Assembly: GCA_016715115.1 (NCBI GenBank) | Contig: JADKBM010000011.1 | Coordinates: forward strand, 124,001 to 188,000 | Length of the DNA: 64,000 bases | Reading direction: 5' to 3' | Source: Acidobacteriota bacterium | GTDB lineage: Bacteria; Acidobacteriota; Blastocatellia; Pyrinomonadales; Pyrinomonadaceae | Part shown: one piece after another, positions 1 to 9,838 of the stretch | Position numbering within the stretch: the stretch's first letter is position 1 | Layout: each line of letters opens with the position of its first letter | Translations under genes and position numbers: made by a program | The notes under the pieces: generated by a model | The model's database searches: none | Told to the model about the DNA's origin: nothing | Seen by the model: the letters and a program-made list of their open reading frames with translations, nothing else

Positions 1-3000
1 CGTGCACGTTGCGGCGCGCGATCGAGATCGCCAACCTCAACCCCGGCACGGAGGTCGCCGTCTTGATCCCCGGAACGGGCGCACACACCATCGTGCTTTC
101 TTCCGAACTCCCGGTAGTTCGAGCGAACGGAACCTATCTCGTAGCGGACACGGATCCGAACACGGGAGCCCGCCTCGTTGAGATCACCGGCGGGCTCGCC
201 GGAATTGCCGACGGGATCAAGATCCGGGCTAGCAACTGCACGGTCAGAGATTTTGTCATCAGCGATTTTCACGGTTTCACGGACCCCGACACGGGCAGCG
301 TCACCGGTTCGAACGCGATTACCGCCGAAAGCACCCTTCTGTCGCCAAACAACGGTTTCAACTTAATCACCGGCAATTACCTCGGGACCGATCTGACGGG
401 CAACTTGAACAAGGGGAGCGGAACCGGGGTCCTTGTCTACGACTCCGACTCCAACACGATTACGGGCAACGTGATGTCCGGGAACGGTACCTCGGACGAA
501 TTCGGCATCGGCCTCGACATCACAGCCGGCAACGACAACATCGTCAGCGGGAACCTGATCGGAACGAACGCCGCCGGGAACACCCGGCTTGCGAACACTC
601 ACGGCGTCTTTCTGTCGGGCGCCAACAACCAGATCGGTGGCGACGGGGCCGGCGACGGCAACACGATCTCCGGCAATGGCCGCGACCGTTTGCCGGGAAA
701 TCCCGATTATCCCGGCTGCGAAGGGCTCGGGGTCAGGATCGTGCCGCTCTTCGATCTGGCCACGGGCGAACAGGTCACGGCTTTCAACTCTCTGAAGGGC
801 AACCGTATGGGCACAAACCGCGACGGCACCGCGCCGATCGGCAACTGTTACCGGGCGGTCGAGACCGTCCCCGAATCGACGACCGTGATCGGGGCGATAA
901 CGCCGAACGGCCGTAACATCATCTCCGGAAACGGATACGATGCCATCTGGTGCGGCAGCCCGTACAGGCTCGATTTCACAGAGGACGGATTTTGCGCGAT
1001 CGTCGGCAACAATATCGGCACCGACGTCACCGGGACCGTCGCCATCCCGAACGACCAACGGAATGTCCGCGGCGGACTCAGTCCGCTGACCGCGATCGTT
1101 ACGTTGGTCAACAACCAGACCTTCTCGAACATCGGGGCGCCGGGAGGAACGACGCCCGGCGGCGAGTGCAGCGGGTTCTGCAATCTCATTTCGGGGAACT
1201 ACAATCCGGCGGGATCAAATACGTTCTCCGTCGGGCGTCTGGGACTCGGCACGGTCCTCGTCATAAACAACTACGTCGGGACGAAGAAGAACGGGTCCGA
1301 ACCGCTTGCGAACTACGGAAGCCTTATCGCCAACGCGGCGGCGTACGACGTTCCGACGAGCTACATCGGACTCGTCGGCTCGGACTCCAATGGTCAGCCG
1401 ATGTCCTGGGGCAACCTCGTCTCGGGAAACGCTTACGGAGCGGTCTTCTGCGGCGGATATTATCTCAGCAACGGCAACTGCGATATCATCGGGAACCTGA
1501 TCGGCACGGACGCGACCGGGATGAACGCGTTGCCGAATTTTGAACTCGCCGACAACCCGTTCGGGATCTCGCTCGGAGCCTTCATCGGGTTTGGAGTCAC
1601 GAATATCGGCGACGGTTCGTCGGCGCTAGGACGAAACATCATCGCGTCGAACAAGGGCCACGGGATCGAGATCCGGAACATCGGCGGAACGGTCAAGGTC
1701 ACAAACAACTTCATCGGCGTGAACAAGGCGGGCGCGCCGCTCGGCAACGTGCAGAACGGGATAAATGTGACGATTGGCAGGGCGAGCATCGGCTCGGCGT
1801 CACCCGACGACGCAAACGTGATTCGGAGCAACGGAGGCGCCGGCATCCTCATCCAGCCGGTCTTCAGCATTCTTCCGAACGCCGATATCCAGGGCAACCG
1901 GATCGCCGACAACGGCGGGCTTGGCATCGACATTCAGCGGAGCGGTATGAGCCAGAACGGCGACGGAGTCAACGTCAACGACTGTCAGGACGAAGACACA
2001 GGGTCGAACGGGCTCCAGAACTTCCCGGTGCTGTTCACTCCGACGTTCAACGGCGACGGCACGGTCACCGTCGACGGAACGCTCAGCAGCATCCCGGACA
2101 GCCCCTACCGGATCGATTTCTACTCGAGCCAGACGGCTGACCCGAGCGGATACGGCGAGGGCGAAACTCCCATCGGCTCGGCGACCGTCACGACGGACGG
2201 CAACGGTTTGGCGTCGTTCACGTTCAACTCGACCGCCGCGGTCCCGAACGGCGCGGCGATCACGGCCACGGCGACGGACAGCCTCGGAAATACTTCGGAG
2301 TTCTCCTGCTTCGCGGGCGGATCCTGCACGCTCGGACTAACGTTCGAGGAATTCAAGGCTTCGCCGTCCGTTACCTGTTCCGAGCCGATAATTGTGAACG
2401 TCGTCAGCGACGAACCCGATGCGAACACGGCCGACGGTTTCTGCGATGTCGACACCGGCAACAGCGGCCTTCAGTGCACGCTCCGGGCGGCAATACAGGA
2501 GGCGAACGCGCGTGAAGGCTATGACTATATCGAGTTCAACATTCCCGGCGGCGGAATCCACACGATCGCGCCCGCAAGCCCGCTGCCACTGATAAATAAA
2601 CCGGTCTCGGTCCGCGGCGAAACGCAGCCGGGTTATTCGGGGACGCCGCTGATCGAGATCGACGGCGTCAGTACGGTCGGCGCGGTGGGTCTGGCATTTT
2701 CGACTGGGAGCGGTGGGTCGAGGCTCGCCGCCGTCACCGTTCACCGGTTTGACCAAGCGGGCGTCTCCCTGATGAGCGGCGGCAACACAATAACGCGTTC
2801 GTTCATCGGGCTTAAACCCGACGGACTGACGATCAGCCCTGCCCGGCGGCAAAACACCGGCGTTATGATCGGAAACTCGGCCAACAACAAGGTCGGCGAC
2901 GGTGTATCAGGACACGGGAACGTTATTTCGGGCAATGTCAGCGGCGTCGCGCTACTTTCCGCCAACGCGAATTCAGTGGTCGGAAACTTCATCGGAACGG

Positions 3001-6000
3001 ACAAGGACGGCAACCAGCTGCAGTCAGAGGGCTCCGCCGTACTCGGAAACACGATCGGGATCGCGGTCGGGAACGGAAACAACAATGAGATCGGCGGGTT
3101 GAACGGGAGCGCCGGATCGAGGAATGTGATATCCGGCAACAACGCGGGCATCGCCATCGGCTCAGCCTCGAGCGACTCACGGGTAACGGGCAACTACATC
3201 GGAACGAATGCTGCCGGCACCGCTGCCGTCCCGAACGCGAGCTTCGGCGTGACGATCTTTTCAGGCGCGCAAAACAGCCAGATCGGTGGTCCGGGCGGCG
3301 GCGGGAACGTGATCTCGGGTCAGAACCTGACGGGAGGTCCCGCGGTCCGACCGGTCGGAATCTTGATTGGCAGCGACGCGGGCGGCGGCAACGCGATCCT
3401 CGGAAACATCATCGGTCTCGACGCGAACCAGCAGAACGCGATCCCCAACAACTTCGGCATCATCGCGTCAAAGGACTGTACGATCGGAAGCGTTTCGGCG
3501 CCGAACGTCATCGCGGGCAATACGAGCGACGGGATCGCGGTGGGCGACGCCACGGCCACGGTTTCGGGCGTCACGATCACCGGCAACCTGGTGGGACTCA
3601 ACGGGAACGGCCAGCCGTTCGGGAACCGCTCGGGCATCGTTCTCATCAACGACACGCAGAATACGGCGATTCGCGACAACACGGTCTCCGGCCAAACGGA
3701 TTTCGTCGGGATTCTCATCGGCGACGGGCCGACGCGAAACACTGTCAGCGGAAACCGGATCGGCACGGATCAGGCGGGAAGCACGGCCGTCGGAAACAGA
3801 TTCGGCGTCGTCATCTCGCGCGCGAACGAAAACAGCGTCACCTCGAATCTGATCTCGGGAAACCTGACCTTCGGCGTCTACATCGGCGACACGCTCGAAC
3901 TCCCGCCGCCCGGTCTTCACGCATTCCCGACGATGCGGCCCTCGGCCGGAACTTACACGACGGGAAACAAGGTCCAAAAGAACCTGATCGGGACGAACTC
4001 GGACGGGACGGCGAAGATCCCGAACATTGTCGGCGGCGTTGGGTTGGTCGAGAACGCGCGCGACAACCTGATTGGCGGAAGTTCGATCTACGGCTACGGC
4101 AACGTCATCTCCGGTAACGGCAGCGAGCAGCCGAACAGTGGCTTCGGTGTTTTCATCGGCGCCGTTCTGCCGAGTCCCGCGTCAGATTCGCTCCCTAGCG
4201 GAAACAAGGTGCAGGGCAACCGGATCGGACTGAAGAAGACGCTCAACGAGGCGCTCGGAAACACGACCGCCGTCCAACTCGCTCACGCGCGGGACAACGT
4301 CATCGGCGGAGACTCCGCTGACCGCGCCAACATCATTGGCGGGAGCAGTGTCGACGGGGTCTACGTAATCGGCGCCGATACGACCGGGAACGTTATCCAA
4401 AACAACTACATTGGCTTTTACGGAGACTCTCCGGTCGCATTGCCGAACGGCGGCGACGGGATACACGTCCTCGAAGGCGCGGTCAATACGACGATCCGGG
4501 GCAACTCCGTCGGCGGCAACGGCGGCCACGGGATCAATATCGAGAACGTCGAACCGGTATTTCTGCAGCGGCGACCGACAGACCCGGCGCCGATCAGCGT
4601 CAGTATCGCGGGAAATTCCGTCGGGGTCTTCATCGGGCCGGATGGGCACGCCTTGCCAGTGCCGAACCTGAAGGCCGGGATACAGCTTGACTGCGTGTCG
4701 TTTGCCGTGATCGGAGTGACGATGGCATACCAGAATTTGGCCAACATTGTTGCCGCGAACCGCGAGGCCGGGTTGCGCATAGTCCGCAACTTGGGCGTCC
4801 GCACAGACGCCATTCCGTGCCCGGGCTCGTCGTTCAACGTTATCAGCAACACGTTCATCGGCACCGACGCGAACGGGACTCCGGGACTCGGCAACGCCGG
4901 AAACGGGATCGAGATCGTGGGCTCGTCGGACAACGTCATCGGGGACGCGAACGCCGGCAACGTAATCGCAGGAAACGAGGGCAATGGTCTCAAGATCGAG
5001 GGCGGCGGAACCAATCGGATATTCGCGAACAAGATCGGCATCGTTCCGCAAGGCGAGAACTTTAGCGCCCTTGGAAACGCATTGAACGGCATCGTCATTT
5101 CGGATTCCGCCGACAATCAGGTCGGCGACACCGACGATGCGAAGTCAAACCTTATCGGGGCGATGAACGGCTATGGAATGGTTCTCGAAAGCGTAACCCA
5201 GCTAGTGAAGGTCCGGAACAATCTGATTGGTACGGTGATCCGGAATGTCCGGGTCCGCCGTGTCACGCCGACGCAGCTTATTGCGGACACGCAGTTTGGA
5301 AACGGAACGGGGGGTGTTCTGATCACTTTGGGCGCAACGCGCAATGTTATCGGAGGGACGATTCCAAACTCCGGAAACAGGATCGCCAATAACGGAGGTC
5401 CGGGGGTCTGGATCGACACGACCGCGGGGTTGTACAACAACGTTGACCCGAACTCCATTTTCAACAACTCAGGGCTCGGGATCGATCTCGGCTTGGAGGG
5501 GCCGACCGACAACGATCCGGACGACGCCGACGATGGGCCGAACAATTTGCAAAACTATCCGCAGATCTCGAGCTTTTCGATAGACGGCAACGGCGACCTC
5601 GTTGTGACCTACTCGGTCGACTCGCTTCCCGGGAATTCAGATTACGGCACGGCCGGCCTCTATGTCGAATTCTTCAAGGCCGACGGGCGGGGTCAAGGGC
5701 AGTTGTTTCTCGGATCCGATCAATATACAACGTCGGACCACAACGGTTCGCTCGCCGGAGCGAAATCCATCAATCTTGGAAACGCGGCAGCATTGGGCTT
5801 CTCTCCGGGCGACGTCGTCACGGCCACGGCGACCGACGCGCAGGGCAATACTTCGGAGTTCTTCCCGCCATTCGGGCCGACCGCCGCGCATGTCATGGTC
5901 GCCGGAACAGTTCGGGGAACAACCGGCGCGGGGATCGCGAACGTGCGGATTCTCCTTACCGGAACTAACGGCGTGACGCGGTATGCCGTCACCAATCATC

Positions 6001-6146
6001 TCGGCTACTATCGATTCGACGGCGTCGAGGCGGGCCAGACATTCGTCGTCACCGCCTCGCACCGGAAGTTTAGATTCAAGCAGCAGTCATTCGTTCTGGA
6101 GGTAAGCGACAGTATCCAGGACTGCGATTTTGTTGTCCTGGAGTGA
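1..6146 (+). CDS. Giant secreted beta-helix protein with CSLREA modules (5' end outside window)
   Basis: A very large repetitive protein of at least 2047 residues is read from the window edge. Its reading frame is open from base 3 and starts with CTLRRAIEIANLNPG. This is the second half of a CSLREA-type module, so the true start lies upstream; the TTG at base 9 is only an accidental first start codon. A second full module occurs at about base 2395-2520 (VNVVSDEPDAN, then CTLRAAIQEANA). Between and after them are dozens of degenerate repeats of the type N.I.GN.IGTD..G.A.PN and NVISGN, typical of right-handed parallel beta-helix proteins. The last 80 or so residues (VAGTVRGTTGAGIANVRI to FVVLE) look like a carboxypeptidase-regulatory-like beta-sandwich. 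Most likely it is an exported or cell-surface adhesin or polysaccharide-binding protein. No catalytic residues are recognisable. The family call is firm and the role is inferred. Confidence 0.85.
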   Translation, partial: CTLRRAIEIANLNPGTEVAVLIPGTGAHTIVLSSELPVVRANGTYLVADTDPNTGARLVEITGGLAGIADGIKIRASNCTVRDFVISDFHGFTDPDTGSVTGSNAITAESTLLSPNNGFNLITGNYLGTDLTGNLNKGSGTGVLVYDSDSNTITGNVMSGNGTSDEFGIGLDITAGNDNIVSGNLIGTNAAGNTRLANTHGVFLSGANNQIGGDGAGDGNTISGNGRDRLPGNPDYPGCEGLGVRIVPLFDLATGEQVTAFNSLKGNRMGTNRDGTAPIGNCYRAVETVPESTTVIGAITPNGRNIISGNGYDAIWCGSPYRLDFTEDGFCAIVGNNIGTDVTGTVAIPNDQRNVRGGLSPLTAIVTLVNNQTFSNIGAPGGTTPGGECSGFCNLISGNYNPAGSNTFSVGRLGLGTVLVINNYVGTKKNGSEPLANYGSLIANAAAYDVPTSYIGLVGSDSNGQPMSWGNLVSGNAYGAVFCGGYYLSNGNCDIIGNLIGTDATGMNALPNFELADNPFGISLGAFIGFGVTNIGDGSSALGRNIIASNKGHGIEIRNIGGTVKVTNNFIGVNKAGAPLGNVQNGINVTIGRASIGSASPDDANVIRSNGGAGILIQPVFSILPNADIQGNRIADNGGLGIDIQRSGMSQNGDGVNVNDCQDEDTGSNGLQNFPVLFTPTFNGDGTVTVDGTLSSIPDSPYRIDFYSSQTADPSGYGEGETPIGSATVTTDGNGLASFTFNSTAAVPNGAAITATATDSLGNTSEFSCFAGGSCTLGLTFEEFKASPSVTCSEPIIVNVVSDEPDANTADGFCDVDTGNSGLQCTLRAAIQEANAREGYDYIEFNIPGGGIHTIAPASPLPLINKPVSVRGETQPGYSGTPLIEIDGVSTVGAVGLAFSTGSGGSRLAAVTVHRFDQAGVSLMSGGNTITRSFIGLKPDGLTISPARRQNTGVMIGNSANNKVGDGVSGHGNVISGNVSGVALLSANANSVVGNFIGTDKDGNQLQSEGSAVLGNTIGIAVGNGNNNEIGGLNGSAGSRNVISGNNAGIAIGSASSDSRVTGNYIGTNAAGTAAVPNASFGVTIFSGAQNSQIGGPGGGGNVISGQNLTGGPAVRPVGILIGSDAGGGNAILGNIIGLDANQQNAIPNNFGIIASKDCTIGSVSAPNVIAGNTSDGIAVGDATATVSGVTITGNLVGLNGNGQPFGNRSGIVLINDTQNTAIRDNTVSGQTDFVGILIGDGPTRNTVSGNRIGTDQAGSTAVGNRFGVVISRANENSVTSNLISGNLTFGVYIGDTLELPPPGLHAFPTMRPSAGTYTTGNKVQKNLIGTNSDGTAKIPNIVGGVGLVENARDNLIGGSSIYGYGNVISGNGSEQPNSGFGVFIGAVLPSPASDSLPSGNKVQGNRIGLKKTLNEALGNTTAVQLAHARDNVIGGDSADRANIIGGSSVDGVYVIGADTTGNVIQNNYIGFYGDSPVALPNGGDGIHVLEGAVNTTIRGNSVGGNGGHGINIENVEPVFLQRRPTDPAPISVSIAGNSVGVFIGPDGHALPVPNLKAGIQLDCVSFAVIGVTMAYQNLANIVAANREAGLRIVRNLGVRTDAIPCPGSSFNVISNTFIGTDANGTPGLGNAGNGIEIVGSSDNVIGDANAGNVIAGNEGNGLKIEGGGTNRIFANKIGIVPQGENFSALGNALNGIVISDSADNQVGDTDDAKSNLIGAMNGYGMVLESVTQLVKVRNNLIGTVIRNVRVRRVTPTQLIADTQFGNGTGGVLITLGATRNVIGGTIPNSGNRIANNGGPGVWIDTTAGLYNNVDPNSIFNNSGLGIDLGLEGPTDNDPDDADDGPNNLQNYPQISSFSIDGNGDLVVTYSVDSLPGNSDYGTAGLYVEFFKADGRGQGQLFLGSDQYTTSDHNGSLAGAKSINLGNAAALGFSPGDVVTATATDAQGNTSEFFPPFGPTAAHVMVAGTVRGTTGAGIANVRILLTGTNGVTRYAVTNHLGYYRFDGVEAGQTFVVTASHRKFRFKQQSFVLEVSDSIQDCDFVVLE

Positions 6147-6568
6147 ATTTGGGACTGACGAGCCGCCGGAAACCGATGAGGACTACGGACGCTCGATTCC
6201 GGATTTGGGAGCGGGTCTTTGTGGAATCCAAATGCCGTTGGTTGGAAGTTGCCGTTCCCGAGCTTGAGTCTGCTTTTGTGACCCGCGGCGTTAAATGTGA
6301 TGCCGCCCAGATGAAGAGGTGACGTTCGGCACTGTGGAACCCGGCGCGAAGCAAAAACGGTGGAGAGAGCGGACGTTTGGGTTCGCTCAATGACGCGCGT
6401 CGCGTCGTTTCGTCGGTCCGAATGACTCCGATTCGCTCAGACGGATTCAGAACGATCGGCTTTGCGATCGGGGCCTCCGATTTCGTGCCGGTTTCTGTGT
6501 CGGCGCGTCGCTCGCTCGCGCGATCGCCCCCCAAAACGCGCGGGGTTCCAAATTGAATTTCTCCTGTT
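6147..6568. other. Gene-free stretch between convergent genes
   Basis: This stretch lies between the 3' ends of the beta-helix gene (plus) and the epimerase gene (minus). The open frames here have no start context, no recognisable domain and high-arginine composition typical of shadow frames. A GC-rich inverted element near 6515-6545 might end the epimerase transcript, but it lacks a clear T-run. I see no gene. Confidence 0.5.
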
Positions 6569-7525
6569 TTAGATTGCAAACCGGCTGTTCTTCCACCAGT
6601 CGATCGTGTTGATCAGACCATCCTCGAGCCCGACAAGTTTCTTGTAGCCCAGGCATTCGACGATCCGGTTGTTGTCAGCCTGCGAATGTTTGACGTCGCC
6701 GGCTCTTTCCGGCTGATAGTCGGCCATCACATCCGGGTTTCCCGTGATCTTTTTCAAGACTTCGAGGAGTTCATTGAGAGTGATCCGGTCGCCGTTGGCG
6801 CAGTTCATCACCTCACCGAGTCCGTTGGCGGTCTGCGCGGCCCTGATGTTGGCGTCAACGACGTTGGCGACATAGGTGAAATCGCGCGACGTCTCGCCGT
6901 CGCCGTAGATGACCGGCGTTTTGCCGCCCATCAGCGCGTCGACAAAACGCGAAATTACGCCCGAATACATCGATGACGGGTTCTGGCGCGGACCGAAAAC
7001 GTTAAAGTAACGCAGCGAGATCGTTTCGAGTCCGTAAACGCGGTTGAAGATCTGGCAATAATACTCGCCCATCAGCTTCGCCCCGGCATACGGCGAAAGG
7101 GGTTCCGGGCGCATAGTCTCGACTTTCGGGAGCGTCGGCTGATTGCCGTATGCCGAACTCGAAGCGGCGTAAACAAGGCGGCGAACGCCTGCCTCGCGCG
7201 CCCGGCAGAGAACGTTGAAAGTCCCGTTGACGCAGGCGTCGTGGGTTTCCACCGGATTCTCGACCGACCGCGGAACGCTTGGGAGCGCGGCCTCGTGAAA
7301 GACCACCTCGACGCCGTCGAGCGCGCGTTTGAGCGTTGCGTCGTCGTTGATGTCGCCCTCGATGAAATCGACGTCGCCGTTGATCTCCTCAACGTTCTCG
7401 CGAAAACCTGTGACCAGATTGTCGATGATGACGACCTTCGCGCCTTGGGCGAGCAAGCCGTCCGCAAGATTCGAACCGATGAATCCGGCGCCGCCGGTGA
7501 CCAGACATTTCGTTGTAAGTGCCAT
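6569..7525 (-). CDS. NAD-dependent epimerase/dehydratase (extended SDR, UDP-glucose 4-epimerase-like)
   Basis: 318 residues, the usual size for a UDP-sugar 4-epimerase. The N-terminus carries the Rossmann motif TGGAGFIGSN followed by the acidic end of strand 2 (VVIIDNL). A DVDFIEGDI segment matches the adenine-binding loop. The catalytic dyad is visible as Y-x-x-x-K in SPYAGAKLMGEYY. The ISLRYFNVFGPRQNP and GDGETSRDFTYVANVVDA motifs are typical of the WbpP/GalE-like branch. Expected reaction: reversible C4 epimerisation (or a related step) on a UDP-hexose or UDP-HexNAc in the cytoplasm, feeding exopolysaccharide or lipopolysaccharide. It follows UDP-glucose dehydrogenase on the same strand about 100 bases downstream, but a terminator lies between them. 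The exact substrate cannot be read from the sequence; a UDP-glucuronate 4-epimerase is an alternative suggested by the neighbour. Confidence 0.9.
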   Translation of the reverse strand: MALTTKCLVTGGAGFIGSNLADGLLAQGAKVVIIDNLVTGFRENVEEINGDVDFIEGDINDDATLKRALDGVEVVFHEAALPSVPRSVENPVETHDACVNGTFNVLCRAREAGVRRLVYAASSSAYGNQPTLPKVETMRPEPLSPYAGAKLMGEYYCQIFNRVYGLETISLRYFNVFGPRQNPSSMYSGVISRFVDALMGGKTPVIYGDGETSRDFTYVANVVDANIRAAQTANGLGEVMNCANGDRITLNELLEVLKKITGNPDVMADYQPERAGDVKHSQADNNRIVECLGYKKLVGLEDGLINTIDWWKNSRFAI

Positions 7526-7572
7526 AATAGCTAACTTTAAGAATAGTCAGATTAACACAGATTTTCCGCGTC

Positions 7573-7599
7573 AAAAAAAAAAGGGATCGAAAAATCCCT
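7573..7599 (-). terminator. Rho-independent terminator after UDP-glucose dehydrogenase
   Basis: On the minus strand AGGGAT (7594-7599) and ATCCCT (7582-7587) form a 6-bp stem around a TTTTCG-type loop, followed by about ten T residues (plus-strand A-run 7573-7582). It ends the dehydrogenase transcript and suggests that the epimerase has its own start or depends on read-through. Confidence 0.75.
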
Positions 7600-7623
7600 C
7601 ATTCAAATCGATTCCGGCCGAAG

Positions 7624-8922
7624 TTAGCGCCCGACGCCAACATATTCGAAACCAAGTTGGCGCATATCTTCCGGTTCATAGATATTGCGGAGGTCGGCGA
7701 CCTTCGGGGCTTTCAAAAGTCCTTTGACACGTTCCATATCGAGCGCGCGGAACTGATTCCATTCGGTCACGATGACGAGCGCATCGGCATCGCGGATCGC
7801 ATCATATTCATCTGTCGCGTATTCGATATCGGGAAGCGAATGTTTCGCCTCCTCCATCGCGACCGGGTCGAACGCGCGAACGGTCGCACCGCGTTTCTGC
7901 ATTTCGCGGATGATGTCCGTTGCCGGCGATTCGCGCATATCGTCGGTCTCGGGTTTGAACGACAGACCGAGAACTCCGATGCGCTTGCCGCTAAGGTCGC
8001 CGACGAGCTTTTCGATCTTCGGCACCATCAGCTCACGCTGATGGTCATTGGCGGCGATAACGGCATCGACGACCGTCGTCTCAACATTGAATTTGTCGCC
8101 GACCTTGGTGAAAGCGCGCGTGTCCTTCGGGAAACACGAACCGCCGTAGCCCGGGCCGGGATGCAGGAACTTGCGGCCGATGCGGTTGTCCATTCCCATA
8201 CCGCGGGCGACATCGTGGACATCGCAACCGATCGCGTCGCAGAGATTGGCGATCTCGTTGATGAACGTGATCTTTGTCGCCAAAAACGCGTTTGCAGCAT
8301 ACTTGATCAGTTCGGCGGCCTCGAGCGAAGTGATGACGATCGGCGTTTCGATCAGATAGAGCGGACGATAGAGGTCCTTCATAATGGCGATCGCATCCGG
8401 TTCGTTGCTGCCGACGACCACGCGGTCGGGCCGCATAAAATCGTCGATCGCGGCGCCTTCACGAAGAAACTCAGGATTCGACGCGACTCCGAAATTCGTT
8501 TTCGTTTTTTGATTCTCGCTGACAAAATCACGGAGCCATTTGCCGGTTCCGACGGGAACGGTCGATTTCGTGACCAGAACCTTGTAACCATTCATTGACT
8601 CGGCGATATCCTTGGCTGCTTGTTGGTAGTAGCTCATATCGGGCGAGCCGTCCGATTTCGGCGGTGTCCCGACCGCGAGAAACACGACCAGCGCCTGTTC
8701 GACGGCCATCTTGATATCCGTCGTGAAGTGAAGCCGCCCGGCCTTGAAGTTCTTTTCGACGATCGTATCGAGCCCCGGCTCGTAGATCGGCATAATATTG
8801 TTCTTGAGCCCTTCGATTTTCTTTTCGTCAACATCGACGCAAGTCACTTCAACGCCGAACTCCGCGAAGCAAGCGCCGGTGACCAAACCCACATAACCCG
8901 TTCCAATTACTGCGATATGCAT
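7624..8922 (-). CDS. ugd: UDP-glucose 6-dehydrogenase
   Basis: 432 residues, full length for the UDP-glucose/GDP-mannose dehydrogenase family. The N-terminal NAD domain starts MHIAVIGTGYVGLVTGACFAEFG. The central dimerisation domain includes EAAELIKYAANAFLATKITFINEIANLC. The active-site cysteine is in GPGYGGSCFPKDT. The C-terminal UDP-binding domain has GVLGLSFKPETDDMRESP. It oxidises UDP-glucose to UDP-glucuronate with two NAD+ in the cytoplasm, a precursor for acidic exopolysaccharides or capsule. It is transcribed alone or with the downstream epimerase gene, and a terminator hairpin follows its stop. The start is the ATG at 8922, directly in front of the Rossmann motif. Confidence 0.97.
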   Translation of the reverse strand: MHIAVIGTGYVGLVTGACFAEFGVEVTCVDVDEKKIEGLKNNIMPIYEPGLDTIVEKNFKAGRLHFTTDIKMAVEQALVVFLAVGTPPKSDGSPDMSYYQQAAKDIAESMNGYKVLVTKSTVPVGTGKWLRDFVSENQKTKTNFGVASNPEFLREGAAIDDFMRPDRVVVGSNEPDAIAIMKDLYRPLYLIETPIVITSLEAAELIKYAANAFLATKITFINEIANLCDAIGCDVHDVARGMGMDNRIGRKFLHPGPGYGGSCFPKDTRAFTKVGDKFNVETTVVDAVIAANDHQRELMVPKIEKLVGDLSGKRIGVLGLSFKPETDDMRESPATDIIREMQKRGATVRAFDPVAMEEAKHSLPDIEYATDEYDAIRDADALVIVTEWNQFRALDMERVKGLLKAPKVADLRNIYEPEDMRQLGFEYVGVGR

Positions 8923-8981
8923 ATTACTATTAATGATACTGTTGATCTATATTGTTAAATTATTCACAAACCGGAACAAAG

Positions 8982-9019
8982 CGATGCGGGTCATGTTGGT
9001 TGCAACTTGACCCGCATCG
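8982..9019 (-). terminator. Strong hairpin, terminator of the FecR-like gene
   Basis: CGATGCGGGTCA (8982-8993) and TGACCCGCATCG (9008-9019) form a perfect 12-bp stem with a 14-base loop. It lies between the stop of the 9050-9763 gene and the start of the dehydrogenase gene, both on the minus strand. The T-run on the minus strand is short (CTTTG), so termination may be partial. Confidence 0.65.
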
Positions 9020-9049
9020 TTTACCTTTGAAATTACTGTACGATCGGTT

Positions 9050-9763
9050 TTAGCGAACTGTACTGACAACGGTCGTTCCGCCGCCTGTCGTCGTGTCGCT
9101 TCCGCCACCAAGAATGATGGCCGTTCCGACGCCGCCGGCTGCCGCCAAAAGAATCGCAATCAACGGAAGAGCGCCGATCGAAGCGGTCGGCACGCCCGGT
9201 CCCGGACGAACACACGGCTGGCAACCCTGCTGCGAAAGATTTCCTTCCACTGCGTCGGTTCCTGCCGCAACCTGCCGATCATTCGATCCGCCGCGAAGAG
9301 TGACCAAACCACTGAACGTGTCGACGTGCGTGTGCGAGCACTCGACTTCAACTTCAAAATTATTGGCCTGACCCGAATCCGCAATCACTGCTGCGTTTCG
9401 CGTTGTGATCGACGCGGCGATGCCCGCCGAATTCGCAACACGAACTTTGCCTTCGTTCAGGATTCCGGTGATGCCGGACTCGCTGAACCGAAGCGTCAAA
9501 CTTGATTTGGACGAGAGTTCGATTCGTCCCGTTTTGCCGAGGCTGACAGTGGCCGACCCGCCGTCACCCGTTGTAATGATGCTTCCGGAAACGACGGTCG
9601 ATCCCGAAACCACCTTCTGCCCGTTCACGCTGACATCGCCGCTGACGGTGATCTCTCCGTTGAAATCTTTCGGCGCGGCCAAAACCACCATCGAACTCAC
9701 ACACCAAAACGCGACGGCGGTTAGCAGGGTCACAGACTTGATAACCAAATTCTTGCTGAGCAT
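9050..9763 (-). CDS. Secreted FecR-like domain protein with C-terminal membrane helix
   Basis: 237 residues. A hydrophobic N-terminal segment (VTLLTAVAFWCVSSMVVLAA) reads as a signal peptide. Residues of about 35-120 resemble a FecR-like all-beta fold, with short strands GEITVSGDVSVNGQKV, GSATVSLGKTGRIEL and SLTLRFSESGITGIL. A middle part contains CSHTHV and CQPC cysteines. Near the end, ALPLIAILLAAAGGVGTAIIL is a strong membrane segment, followed by a Gly/Thr-rich tail. It is paralogous to the next gene upstream (9839-10423), which shares the strand pattern VSGxxxVNGQxxxSG and the C-terminal VVS-x-x-R ending. The role is unknown. FecR domains sense or scaffold in the periplasm, but no sigma factor gene is adjacent. 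Possibly a matrix or secretion-linked protein, given the neighbouring UDP-sugar genes. Confidence 0.7.
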   Translation of the reverse strand: MLSKNLVIKSVTLLTAVAFWCVSSMVVLAAPKDFNGEITVSGDVSVNGQKVVSGSTVVSGSIITTGDGGSATVSLGKTGRIELSSKSSLTLRFSESGITGILNEGKVRVANSAGIAASITTRNAAVIADSGQANNFEVEVECSHTHVDTFSGLVTLRGGSNDRQVAAGTDAVEGNLSQQGCQPCVRPGPGVPTASIGALPLIAILLAAAGGVGTAIILGGGSDTTTGGGTTVVSTVR

Positions 9764-9838
9764 CTAAAAAAATCCTCCTAATTCAATCTTCTTCAAAGAT
9801 AAGGCCTGCCCTATTCGGGAGGCTTGCAATGCCGCTTC

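Noticed and set aside
6147..6568. Minus-strand frame at 6076-6579 as a gene
   Set aside because: It overlaps the 3' ends of two genes, has no recognisable sequence pattern and poor start context.
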